Assembly: GCF_037975245.1 (NCBI RefSeq)
Contig: NC_092582.1
Coordinates: 2,730,001 to 2,794,000, forward strand
DNA: 64,000 nt
From: Apostichopus japonicus
Taxonomy: Eukaryota; Echinodermata; Holothuroidea; Aspidochirotida; Stichopodidae
Direction: 5' to 3'
In this document: piece by piece, positions 24,802-37,400 of the stretch
Layout of the letters: each line of letters starts with the position of its first letter
How positions within the stretch are numbered: the first letter of the stretch is position 1
The notes under the pieces: generated by a model
Seen by the model: only the letters and a program-made list of their open reading frames with translations
The model's database searches: none
What the model was told of the DNA's origin: nothing
Made by a program: the position numbers and the translations under genes

Positions 24802-27800
24802 TGAATATTTATATATATACATATATATATATATATTTATATATATATATATATATTCAATATATTATATTTATACATACATATTATATATTATATATAT
24901 ATATACATAAACATATATAAAATTGTCCCAATCGGGTGACGGCGCGGCATAAATTTGCATAACATTACAATTTCGTGGATGCAGTCTAAAATCCAGATAT
25001 ATTCTCCCTAGTGTGATAACGTATCCCATGTGATACTCAAAAAAGTTCATTTGAAAATAAACTATGAGGTGAGTCAACTATATTTGAAGGAAGATATTTA
25101 GCCCATTTGATAACACAGCAAAGTCTTTGCAGCTGTGTTTATATGTAATATGACTTTCCCTACATGCAACCCAAGGTGTACACATTATAACGTATAATGT
25201 TTGCATACACGATATAGGCCCTACTACTATAGTGCCATACAGAGAGGGAAACTAAAACCCCAACCATCATTAGTTGTATCTGTGATAGAGATTACAGTTA
25301 TGAACAACCGTTCACCAAACAGCTAAGAAAAAAATGATTCCATTTAGGAGATATCACAAATTTAACGATTCCTCACACATGCAAGGTTGACTGAAGACTT
25401 GGTTAACTTAGTCTAAATATGATATCACAGCTTCAATTCTTGCAGTTCTTTATTTTCTATAATGAAGCTCGGTTTTTGCAAATGCTGAATATTTCAATAT
25501 CAAAGGTCTTAATATGACTTAGTGATGGTATTAGTTTCAGTGTTAACATTGTTAAGATTCCACCTTGAAAATATGATAAAGAAAACCAAAGAGAAATTGA
25601 AAGGTTTCATATCGAAATTGGACACTATTGATATCACAGATTGATTTCCAGATACGAAGTTTAAGCAAAGGGTATCTTCCAAACGGAGCGAGATCTGTTA
25701 GATATTTGGGGGAGTTTTTTTTTTCTTTCTTCATTAAGATCTCTGACATATGCGCCACAAATGATGTTTTGGAAGTTTGTGTGCCCCCCCCCCTTTAAAT
25801 CTAGAAACGGCATGTAATCTAAAAAAACATTAAGAAGATTTAAGACTTTGACGCCATAAGCTCTGCCCCAGAAAGTTTAATAAGAAAAAAAATGTTTGCC
25901 AATGCTGATTCTAAACTAGAAAAAAAGATGAACGATTTTTTTTTTTCAATGTGACCTCAAATTGGTTTTGTTTTCCGTAACAAAGCTCTTTAAATTCACC
26001 CTGAACATATAATGAAAAGAGAAAGTTCAAGGGATAGGCATTCTCGAACTGACTACATATAGCATGACACATTCACAATATAGCATCCATTTTCATGACT
26101 TGTAAACCGTGATATTTTCAAAATGAAGCTTAATTTTACTTTGGCCTTTTTGAGGGAATTGATAATCAGCTAACTCTATCAGTAAAGGTAAAATATGGTG
26201 GTTGGGTTTTTGCTTCCCCAATGTTTGAAAATAACTGGTTTGGGTCAGATTTTTAACTCGTAAATACCAATGCGGGCGGAGGTTGTTATTTGTCAACAGG
26301 TTATTAACTTTAGTTATAATTTGACCATTTTTGGGGCCAAAAAAAGATTTGTGCTTTTTTTATAGAGTAACATTACCATTCATTTTTTTCTTAACTGAAA
26401 TCCGATTGGATGACCTGAACGGGAAAACAATGGAAAACAGAGATTGTTTAATTGTTGTTAGTAACGAAGTGCAAATTACTGATAACCAATCTATACACAT
26501 CTGCCATTCCATGGTCCTTGGTTAATTAGGGCAAAAACCTGCTACAAAGATACGAAATATACAAATTTAGTATAGGCAGTTAATCTTTTAGCCTATTTCG
26601 AGCGTGGTGGGTAAAACTATAACAATAGCAATGGCAACTGGCCGGCATCACGTTCGTTACATCGCCGACCCGACGAAGCATATTGGGTTTGCCTTGAAAT
26701 TGTGACAATCAGTGATGACAACATACTCGCCGCAAACAGGAAAAAATACAAGATAAATCAGATCTTATTTTCTTACTTAAATTAACTCCACCGATAAATA
26801 ACACCAATGAGGATAATACTAGTCATAATTTTCAAAAAGTTTGCTGAATGAATCTATGAAAAATTACCTCAACCGTACCTTAATTTTTAGTCCAACAAAA
26901 CTGTCTTATGGATTCGATTAAAAGGATTAGGTTTTATTACGGACTAATGAGTCCCTGATAAGACCATTCCCTTTAATCCCTTTATTTGCATAATATTTTG
27001 AAAAACTGGATCAGAAATTCATCATATTGTGGCAATTATTTTAAGATATTGCTATACAAACAAAAAATCGTCAAAACCAACTGAGCGTAAATTACATGTT
27101 GAATCTGTGCCAAGATATGACCATGTATATACATCCTGAATTTCTTTCTTTTTCTGATCGGGAGTAATTGTAAAACGTTTTCCGAAAAGAATCACAGCTT
27201 GTGACCTTAATGATAGGAATTACAATGTTATAACTACATATAAGTCAATTAAACTGTGGGTTATCCAAATCTGTCTGAATACCACATAGAGCTCGGCAGA
27301 ATGACTCAAAATTCCCACAGTATTCAACACAGCATAAATGCCAATGCTAAATAAGCATCTTATAGACAAAGTATTGTTCTCCGATTCTGAGTCAAGAAAA
27401 TTGACCTTTGACACAGTAAATTAGTATAAGGACTTGGTTTGGTAGGTGGTACAGGGAAGATGCCGTGTGTTTCCACCTCATGTTAGAACGAATTAAAAGG
27501 CAGCCCACAGAAGTGCCTATGTATATATGTTCGCAATTGAGAACGTACAGATGTAGCATACATAGAAAGGTGAGGGAAATTGGAGTCCATATTTCTTTAG
27601 GTCACGCCTCCCCTCCCTCCCCCCCACCCAATCTTACACCTATGTGACTCCCCACCCCCCCACATTTTCTTGAGAGTCATAATTTAAGTCTTTCATATCA
27701 TAGTGAACTGTGAAATGATTTGAAATGGTTGTCAATTATAGTTGAAGAAATTAAACTGAAATGTGATAGTTATTATGATATTTGAAGAGCTGGATCATTG

Positions 27801-30800
27801 ATCCTTGATAATAAAAAAAAACTCCCAATTTTGATGGGAGTAGGAATGGTTAAGTTTGTCCGTGGATAGCCAATATGCCTAAAATACCAACAATAAAGCA
27901 CCCGAGTGAAATTTGTAGTTTAAGCGCGCTTACCTCACGCAGAGATAGCGTAGGTATATCAGACAGGTCCTCTGTATTGAAGGAAAAACAAAACCCAAAT
28001 TTCATCTTCATTTATCATATATGGCAGATATCTTTTTAGAGAATAAGTATAGAAATATATGTAAGACAAAAACCGTCATCGTTTGGGAGATATCCGGGCT
28101 CAAAAATCATGATAGCGGGCAGCCATTTTGTCCTTATGTGATTTCATTGTGCCACCGTTTACTTTGTTTTTGTATTGTTTTTTGTGTGTTGTTTTTGTTG
28201 TTGCTTTGTTTGTTTTTTTCGTTTCTTTAGTTTCAAGGTGAATGCCAAACAGTGTTACGACTGATACTAATACCGATATCAGGCCATTTGACGTCATATT
28301 TGACGTCATGTGACGTCATATTTAAACTAGCTCGAGTCTTCAAGGTTGTGTGGAGATGAAACATTTAAATTCTCCGATATTTTTGATATTTTTCTCCGAT
28401 ATTTAAATTCATATTTACCAATTGGAAAATGATTTTTCCTAGCTCGATTGGAATAAGCTTTTTTCATCGCAATTATAATTTATCACATAGATCATAAACG
28501 ATGGTTTGGTTTACATTTACTTCAAGCCGCCGTTCCAACAATCACTGTGCACGTAAAAATCGCCTTAAATATATACCATTATATATCAAATATACAATAA
28601 CAGAACTCAAAATTTCCCCCTCGAAGTAATACGTAAGTCTTGATTGATAGACAGTACTCGTGATTTTTAGCAAATATTAGTTGACGGACTTGTTATAATG
28701 AGCCAAGGGTTACGAGTGTAGACCAAACGGAAATGTTAAGGGGGAAAACATGAACAATGAAAAAAAAAATTGTTTAATTTTATTTTTAAAAAATTTAAAA
28801 AAAAAAATTTGTTTAATTTTATTTTTAAAAAATTTTAAAAAATTTTTAAATTAAAATTTTTAAAAAATTTTAAAAATTTAAAAAAAATAAAAAAATATAT
28901 ATATTTTTGTTCTTTTTATGATTTTTTTTAGACATTGTAAAGATTCTACTTGACAACAACATTCAACTCGGAGACAGTTTGCTGAGAGCTGTGGATGAAC
29001 AGTTTACGCCCGCCGTCAGGTTGATTTGTGAACACATCAAGAAGAAGAACATACCGGTAAGTGTGATATCCTTAAATTAAATCACATAACATAACACTAA
29101 TTCACATTCCATAATATCATATCACAATACATTGTATTAAATTACAGGTCATCGCACCACTGCTTATCACATTACATTACAGAGTATTACATTATATGAC
29201 ATCACATCGTATCAAATCACATTACAGCACATAACAGCACATCCTATTACAGTACATAATAGTGCACCACATGATATCACATAAATCACGTAACGTCACA
29301 TTACATTACAGCAAATTACATTATTTGACATCACATCACACCATGTCACGTAACAGCTCAAAAAATCACATCTCATCCCAATAAATTACAGTACATGACT
29401 TCACGTTATTTAACATCATATCACATCACATTACATAAAATTACACTTCTTTAACTAACATTAGTAGAGTTTATCATATAAGTGCATATCATATCAGATA
29501 ACATCACATCATATCACAGAGCAGTATAGTATAGCATAGAGTAACATATAAAGGTCAATATATGAAATTGATACTCAGGGAAGGGAAGAAAATGTCTACG
29601 ACTGTGATTGGGCAATGTATATAGTTTACAGTTATTAAAGAAAAGGCCATTTGAGAAAACTTCTCATCGGGATAACTTAATGAATCGTTCCCGTGTCCTG
29701 AAGAGAAACATAAGTGACAGGTGAACATATACGTGTTGTGAAACGCGACATGAGAACATTAATGTGTTACTCTTACATTGGCTATTAGTGTCCGCTGTGT
29801 CATTATGATGAATAACATAATTTGTTACTTTGTGTCAATGGTACAAGAATCGATGTGAAGATGCTTGAGCAATCTAGGAAAGTTGCTCAGCGTGTAATCG
29901 GTGTTCACTTACCTTTGTTAGAGTGCTTGTATCATGAGAGGGTCTGCAATAAAGTGAAACAAAACATGCAAGACCCAACACACCCCCTTGTTTGAGCACT
30001 ATATTAACAACCGTTCTGGACTGCGTTTATGCCCACCACGTACACTTAGGGGCCGCTACAGATACTCATTTGTGCCTAATTCTATCCATATATTTAATTC
30101 ACAAGTGAGAAGATAAGTTACTTATTTGTAGGGCTTGCTGTATATATATGTTTGTATTACTGTATGTGTATCGCAGTCTATTGATACTTATACTATTACT
30201 TTTCTTCCCGTTTACGACCTGTGTAAGCCGAATTTCCGATTGTGGACAATACATCCAATTCAATTCATTATTCAGGTTTTCATATGTTTCTATCGCTTCC
30301 ATGGAAGAATGCAATTAAACCTTTGTCTTTATTCTGTCTTTATTTTTTCATTTTTGTTTGTTTCTCCTTTACTATTTTATTTTATTTTTATTTTTTGATG
30401 AGGGAGGGGTTGAATTATTGCTTCATATTCGCTGTGAAGAAATTAGTTCAGTTTCTATTCGGTCATATCCAAAATAACTTTGAAATAGCCCGATATTTGA
30501 ACTTGAATGTCATCAATAATTATCTAACATGTGATATATATTATCAAATTATATTTTATTGTTTATAGTTTAACGTCTCAATAAGGCACCGAATGTTTCT
30601 TTCTCGGCAAGATATAAAGAGGGTGTGGGGGGGGGGGTTCATGATCTGTCTGATCCAATCATCGTTACTTAACGTTACGTTAATTAATCTGGGTAGGCCC
30701 TTTTTGCAACCTTTCTGCACCCTTCTACAATTTTTACACTTCTATGCTTTTACCAACACTCCCTTTTTCAATAGAAACTGAATATGTATTTGTAACTTCC

Positions 30801-31423
30801 ATGTGCTTGTTTGTAACGTAACATGTCTTAATGTTTGCTTACTCTTCGTATGTTTTACAGGAAGCGTTGAATTGTCGGGCATTAAATGGGGATTTTCACC
30901 CCGACGTAACACCCCTCGTCCTCTCGGCCCAACATAATCACTATGAGATTATCAGGATACTGTTGGAGTATGGTGCTAGGATCAAAGACCCCAGAGACTA
31001 CAGCAATCAAGCCGAAATGCACACGTTGGAAAACTCCGTAGGGATGCTAAATTTATACAAAGCCCTCGCCAGCCAGGCGTACATATCACTCACAGCAAAA
31101 GACCCTTTCAACACAACTTTCGAACTTTGCGCAAAGCTAAGAAAACTTAGCAAGACCAAATACGAATTTATGGATCAGTTTCAGGAATTAGCAGATCAAT
31201 GTGAGCAGTTTGCAGCTGATCTGTTGGATCAAGTGCGTGATTCTGAAGAGCAGGCCTACATATTGAATCACGATCCTTACGGCTGGAGTAATCCCTCTGA
31301 AGATATTACGAGTTCACAACCAAATCGAGTCAAAGTTGGAATCCATTTTGAACAAAGGAAGGTTAGTAGATATACGTTTGTGTGTCTATTGAAGTATGTA
31401 CATTTATTATCAATTACAATTTG

Positions 31424-31467
<44 letters not shown>

Positions 31468-34400
31468 ATTTTTTTTTTTAAGTGACATCATCAAGTTTTT
31501 TAATCAAAAATTTTCGTTCAAATGAAAGAGTCGATTAAATTTGCGATAACAATCTGACGTGGATGTCCCATCTCTGTCCATCGTCGTAATCGGTTCGTAG
31601 TTCAAACTTAAACGTCCCATTTTAATTGAAAACATAACAGTTGTCGCAAGTTGTCAGTTTGGCATGACCAATATTGCCTAAACTAAGATGAACTAAGATG
31701 AAAAGTTTTATTTGAAAGTCCTGACCTTTCATTAAGTGTTAAACTTACAAGTTTAATCGTTTCATCAAGAAATGACAAAGTGACCCAGATAAAATAATTT
31801 GCCTCTTAAAATAGAAGACAATTACAGAACCTTTCCTTAACCAATAATTAATCGAGACTATTCTTTTTCTTAGTAGCTTTACCCTTTATTAAAATTTCGT
31901 AACAGATTATATGATAAGACAATTATATTTGTTCAAAGGAAAAAAAAAGGCCTCAATTTTTGATAACTTTTTTATTGAAGTGATCACGTGTTTAAGTCTT
32001 AATTTCAACTTCACTTTCCTATGAACAAAAAACAACACTGCCAACTTAATTATGTTATACTTAATTGTATCATATTAAGTTAAATTAAATATTTTAAAAG
32101 ATGCCATTTATGAGATTTATTTTCGGTGAATCCGAAATCTTTGCACTCCCCTGTAACTTGTTATTTACATTACCTATCTCCGCATAACCATCGCACTACC
32201 TCTATCTATTGTCCCCTCGCCCAACATACATTCCAACCTGTTCCGGTGTGTGATTTTGTCAAGTCAACTGCTTTCACCTGTAGCAAATTTCCTGCCAGAC
32301 CTCTGGCTTAATTAGATTAATTAATTAATTAAACTATTATTAACGGTTGAAGGCCTGTAATTCGCTCAAGCAGAATGCTTCCGCATAAGTGAAAATGATC
32401 GTAGTGATAGTACTTGACTATTTGGTGACAGTGAGTGACAGTACTACTAAGTCAAGAACTGTTTATGTGACTGCCACACAGTCTGTACTTTATAATGTTA
32501 GGTTGTGGTTCGTTTAACTGTATATGACTTGTCACCTAACTTTATTTATATTTTTGATCGAGCAAAAAGTGAAAATAATTTGGCAATTCGAAAATGGGTA
32601 ATAATAAAGAACACCTTTTTGATACAAAATTTAAAGAAGGACGGCCATTTAATGAAATATACCGACTTATTAATTTATCACTGTGATAATGAGAAACATT
32701 TTCTCCTAAGTTCAGAAATAAATGCATGGCCTGCCTATTTGCAAGACAAAGAAAGTTATTAATGACCGGAATACCTCCATTCACAAAACATCATTCAACA
32801 GAACTGAAAGAACCGTGCAACGAATTTGTCAAGAGCAGTAATTATTTCACTCTGGGTTCAAAAGTTGAATCGTATATCACAGTTAAGATGGGAGGATTTT
32901 ATGGTCTTTACAGCGGTTATTAATCTCTCCACATGTGTTAACTCCCCCCCCCCCCCCCAAGATGAAAATGCAATATCATGCATGAAACTCATCAAACCTA
33001 AACAGAGAATTTGTAAGTCGCACGGTTTACCTTAAGTCTTTTTGACAGCGACTTATTACAATACTTGGCTGAAAGATGTAACTGTATACATTAACGAAAT
33101 ATATATATACATAAAGAACTAATTAATGAAAGCGATGTAGAGGGCAGCAAAACAAAGCTATCAGTGAAGGAGTCAACTTGTCAAACCAAAAGTTCAAATT
33201 TCATATTTTGGAAACAAATTAAGGACTTTAAATGAGCATCTGTTTGCTTTGCTTAAAATGACTGTGGATGACTTTTTACGGTGGGGTGTCTTTTCAGCAG
33301 CATGAACAACTCTGCCTGCGTCAATTCAAGTAGTAAAAATTAATCTGAAATGAAGTATTATATAGCAGAAAACTTTTTTTTCTCAAGCTGTGCAAAGCAA
33401 CTGTCCGTAGGTATTCTCGTCATCATCCCAGTTGGTGTCTGTCGTCTGTGTGGTACGCATGTAGGAACAACAAAATAACTTTAACTTTACTTGTGTAAAC
33501 TCTATTAAAACATGTACTTTTATGACGTAAGCCCAGTCAGTAGTAGTAGTAGTTATATATTGTTGCTTCGATAAGTCTCGATAAAGTCCCTTTCCCTATT
33601 TCCTATATGCGTTCATGATACCCTCTCCCATCATCTCATACATCCACCCACTCACAAGCCCCCCCCCCACCCCACCCCGCCCACTCCCCCATGACTCATT
33701 TCACATCTCTTCGCTTCTATATTTATATAATATAATACTTTACGGCCATTACTCGTGAAACCATATACTTACTTTGATTTCACTGCAAATTTGTAGTAAA
33801 AATTCCGCGAAAGTAGTTATCTTCTAGTGAATACTTGATCAATGTCAGCGATAGAGAGGCCATTGATTCCCAAGAGGAAGACTTTGCCAAAGTCACAAAC
33901 TTGTAAGTGATTAACTTAATTGGTAAAATATAATAATGCAATCATCCACGGCATTGACCTGACAAATGGTATATACTAAAACGGAAAATACAGTTAGCTT
34001 GACAAATAGTCTGTCTGGCAAAATGACTTCACATCTGATGTGTAGCCAAAGACACGTGAAAAGATCAAATCCGTCATATTGGTCAAACGGAATAATTGGT
34101 TATGTCTGTTTCGTAGTAGTTTGGCAGTAATAGGGTAATTAGGGATAACGGTATGAACTACTGAGAATATACACCATCAATTTAACGCAGTTACTTCCGG
34201 AATTGCCTAGAGGTCAGATCCAAGATGTTGTAAAAGAAGGAGCACGGCCCTGGGTTCGTTGAACTTGACCCCCACCTATGGGTCTGGAGGACCCCCTCTC
34301 CCCCACATACCAAAAAAATGAAACTTTCAAATGATGAATTCTGAGAAATGTTTAGTCTGTCTCAACACACGTTTCATCTAATAACATATACGCTTGAAGT

Positions 34401-37400
34401 TTTGTATGAGGTTGATACGGGTCATGTACACACCCCCACCCCCCAATCCCATCCCACCACCACCCATACACCACCCACCTATGCCACGGTTGTCTTTGCA
34501 GACTTTTTCGACGTTCGTCAATATTAAAAATTCCAAACAATGTATAGGTTTTAAGGTTGATTAATCAAGTTTCATTACAAAGAATGAAGTACAAGTCAGA
34601 AATATATATAAAAAACATTTTTTGGTGTTTTTTTCCACTTAGTTTGCTTTAAAATGAGATATAATAATTTCTACTCCCGCCTCACTGATTTACCTTTCCC
34701 CCTCTTCCATCACCCCAAATCTTAGCGGCATTTACGAAAGGGGACCATTGAAGTTCTAGCCACTACTCTTCCTATCACTGGATTGCGGAGTCAAATCATG
34801 CACTGTTTTGTGTTCTTACATAGTCAAGCTCATTCTAATACCGTTTCACCGTTTTATGTAAAATAGATATGAAAAAATACGAAGCTTGTTTAGCGTCATT
34901 TACATTGAAGCTAAACGTTGCGGTGGCGGTTTTCCTACAAACCTACAGTCATACTTTTTCTTCATCTTCTTCTTTTTCTTCCTTTGCAGTTTGTGGCCCA
35001 TTCACATTGCCAGCAGCGATTAATCGAGCAATGGTATCATGGTTTACCGGGATGGAGAGACCAGGGTTCTTGCAGGACATCGTCCTTAATGATTCTCATG
35101 GGTTTATGCTTCCCTATCCTCTCGTGCTGTTACATATTCTCTCCATGCGGTAAAATTGGTCGTTTTCTGCGAGTGCCCTACGTCAAGTTCGTCTGCCATA
35201 CAGCTTCTCAAATCTACTTTCTCGGTCTCCTGCTCTTACATACGTTAGTCGAAAATCAGATTCCGGTAGACGAGAAGGACGGTTTAACCAATGCCGGTGC
35301 TGAACCGCCGTCAGTAATTATCATATTAATAATGCTGTGGGTAGCAGGTAAAATCTTCCGTTGTTTTCCTTCTGTTCTTCTATTCTTCCATTCATATCCT
35401 CCCTCCCTCCCTCCCTCCCTCCCTCCCTCCCTCCCTCCCTCCCTCCCTCCCTCCCTCCCTCCCTCCCTCCCTCCCTCCCTCCCTCCCTCCCTCCCTCCCT
35501 CCCTCCCTCCCTCCCTCCCTCCCTCCCTCCCTCCCTCCCTCCCTCCCTCCCTCCCTCCCTCCCTCCCTCCCTCCCTCCCTCCCTCCCTCCCTCCCTCCCT
35601 CCCTCCCTCCCTCCCTCCCTCCCTCCCTCCCTCCCTCCCTCCCTCCCTCCCTCCCTCCCTCCCTCCCTCCCTCCCTCCCTCCCTCCCTCCCTCCCTCCCT
35701 CCCTCCCTCCCTCCCTCCCTCCCTCCCTCCCTCCCTCCCTCCCTCCCTCCCTCCCTCCCTCCCTCCCTCCCTCCCTCCCTCCCTCCCTCCCTCCCTCCCT
35801 CCCTCCCTCCCTCCCTCCCTCCCTCCCTCCCTCCCTCCCTCCCTCCCTCCCTCCCTCCCTCCCTCCCTCCCTCCCTCCCCTTAGGCTATCATGAAAGGCG
35901 CCAACCCCCTTCCCCTCCTAATTTGTTAGCACGTCAGTTTTGCTTAATGTGACCACAAAATGTTTTCCTGAAGGTTCTGGTCCTCAAGGATTGAAGAAAA
36001 CTAAAATAATGAAATCGAAATCCTTTGTATGGCGCGCCAATTGTGCCAACTTATATGTGCCGTCGTATGGCCGTTTCATGCTATATAGTATATACCGTTT
36101 AAAGGCAAAATGCTGTGAAGTTGTGTAGTTCGGTGTAACGACATAGGCCTTATGACTTAGGATAGCAATTTATGTTGGCACAAATGGCGCGCCATAGTCT
36201 TGGATGATGAAATAGCTCTGTTATGTATTATAGTTGGAAAAGACATGGGATTGGCTTTTGCATATAGGTGAACATGTTCGGTCTTTTTAACATAGCCTAT
36301 ATATATTTTCGGGAAATATTGATTACATTTAACAATATTTCCCTTTATTTTTATACTTTTTTTGTCCGCTAACATGTCTCCTCTGTGTTGATGCAATCTA
36401 TTATGTACAACGTATAACTTATTGTTTTGTCCTTTAACTTTAAATCTGTATGTTCCCTAACCAGTATATATATATACAATGCATTTCATACATGAATTAT
36501 TTAATTAATTAATTAATTAATCATTTTGGCAATTTCTTTCTTTTTTGTCAATTGTTTCAATCTCTTCAACAATATCGAATATAATTCCTCCTTCCTTTCT
36601 TTGCACAGGTATGACATGGTCTAAACTCAAAGAGTTATGGTACAACGGGACGAGATTCTTCAACAATTTGTGGAATTATTTTGACTTTTTTTCTCTGTCT
36701 CTCTACTGGTGCTTCATCGCATTACGGTTGCTTGTTTATTTACAGGTAACGTACAAAAGAGAGTCAGTTTAAACACATAAACAGTGCAAAGATAGAAACC
36801 TACACTGAGCAAACGTGCTAGATTAAGGAATTGTTAGATTCCTTGACTGTAGAGAAATAGAAATTAAACAGACAATAGATCGGATTACCACAGTGTCCCC
36901 CCCCCCACCCCTCCCCATCCCATGCTTTGCGCTACTCGTGCCAGCAAAGAAATGGTTATATAGGGATCGCTGCCAAGTATATGGAAAGTATATGGAAAGC
37001 TTCGTGAGTATCAAAAGAGAGTTGTGACAGTATAGGGTCCCTGGTTCGAATTCCGTTCTAGCCAGAAATTTCGTCGCGCTTATCAAGTTTGTTTATAATA
37101 TTTCTTTCCTCAAATTTCAGGGACTTACCGCTGATCAAGACTTGGCCGTTTCAGAACGAGGACAGGATCCAAACGCAACTGTGTTTATAGAACCGGATCC
37201 TTTCAGGGTTCTATCCTGTGACGCCGACGATCCAGTGGAAGCCAGATTGGAGAAAATCACTGAAATGTTGAGAAATATGTCCACAGTCCAGAACGAAATG
37301 AAGCAGAACTTGACGACTGACGTAAGATAATAGAAATAGAGAAGTAGATACCTAGATATATGGAGTCGAGAAATTAAATACATGTAGCGGTGGAGAAGGT

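Noticed and set aside
34918-35952. 344-residue open frame with a long SLPP repeat
   Set aside because: Its first part is TRPC exon 4; after the donor at 35348 the frame simply runs through the (CCCT)n tract, which has no stop codons.
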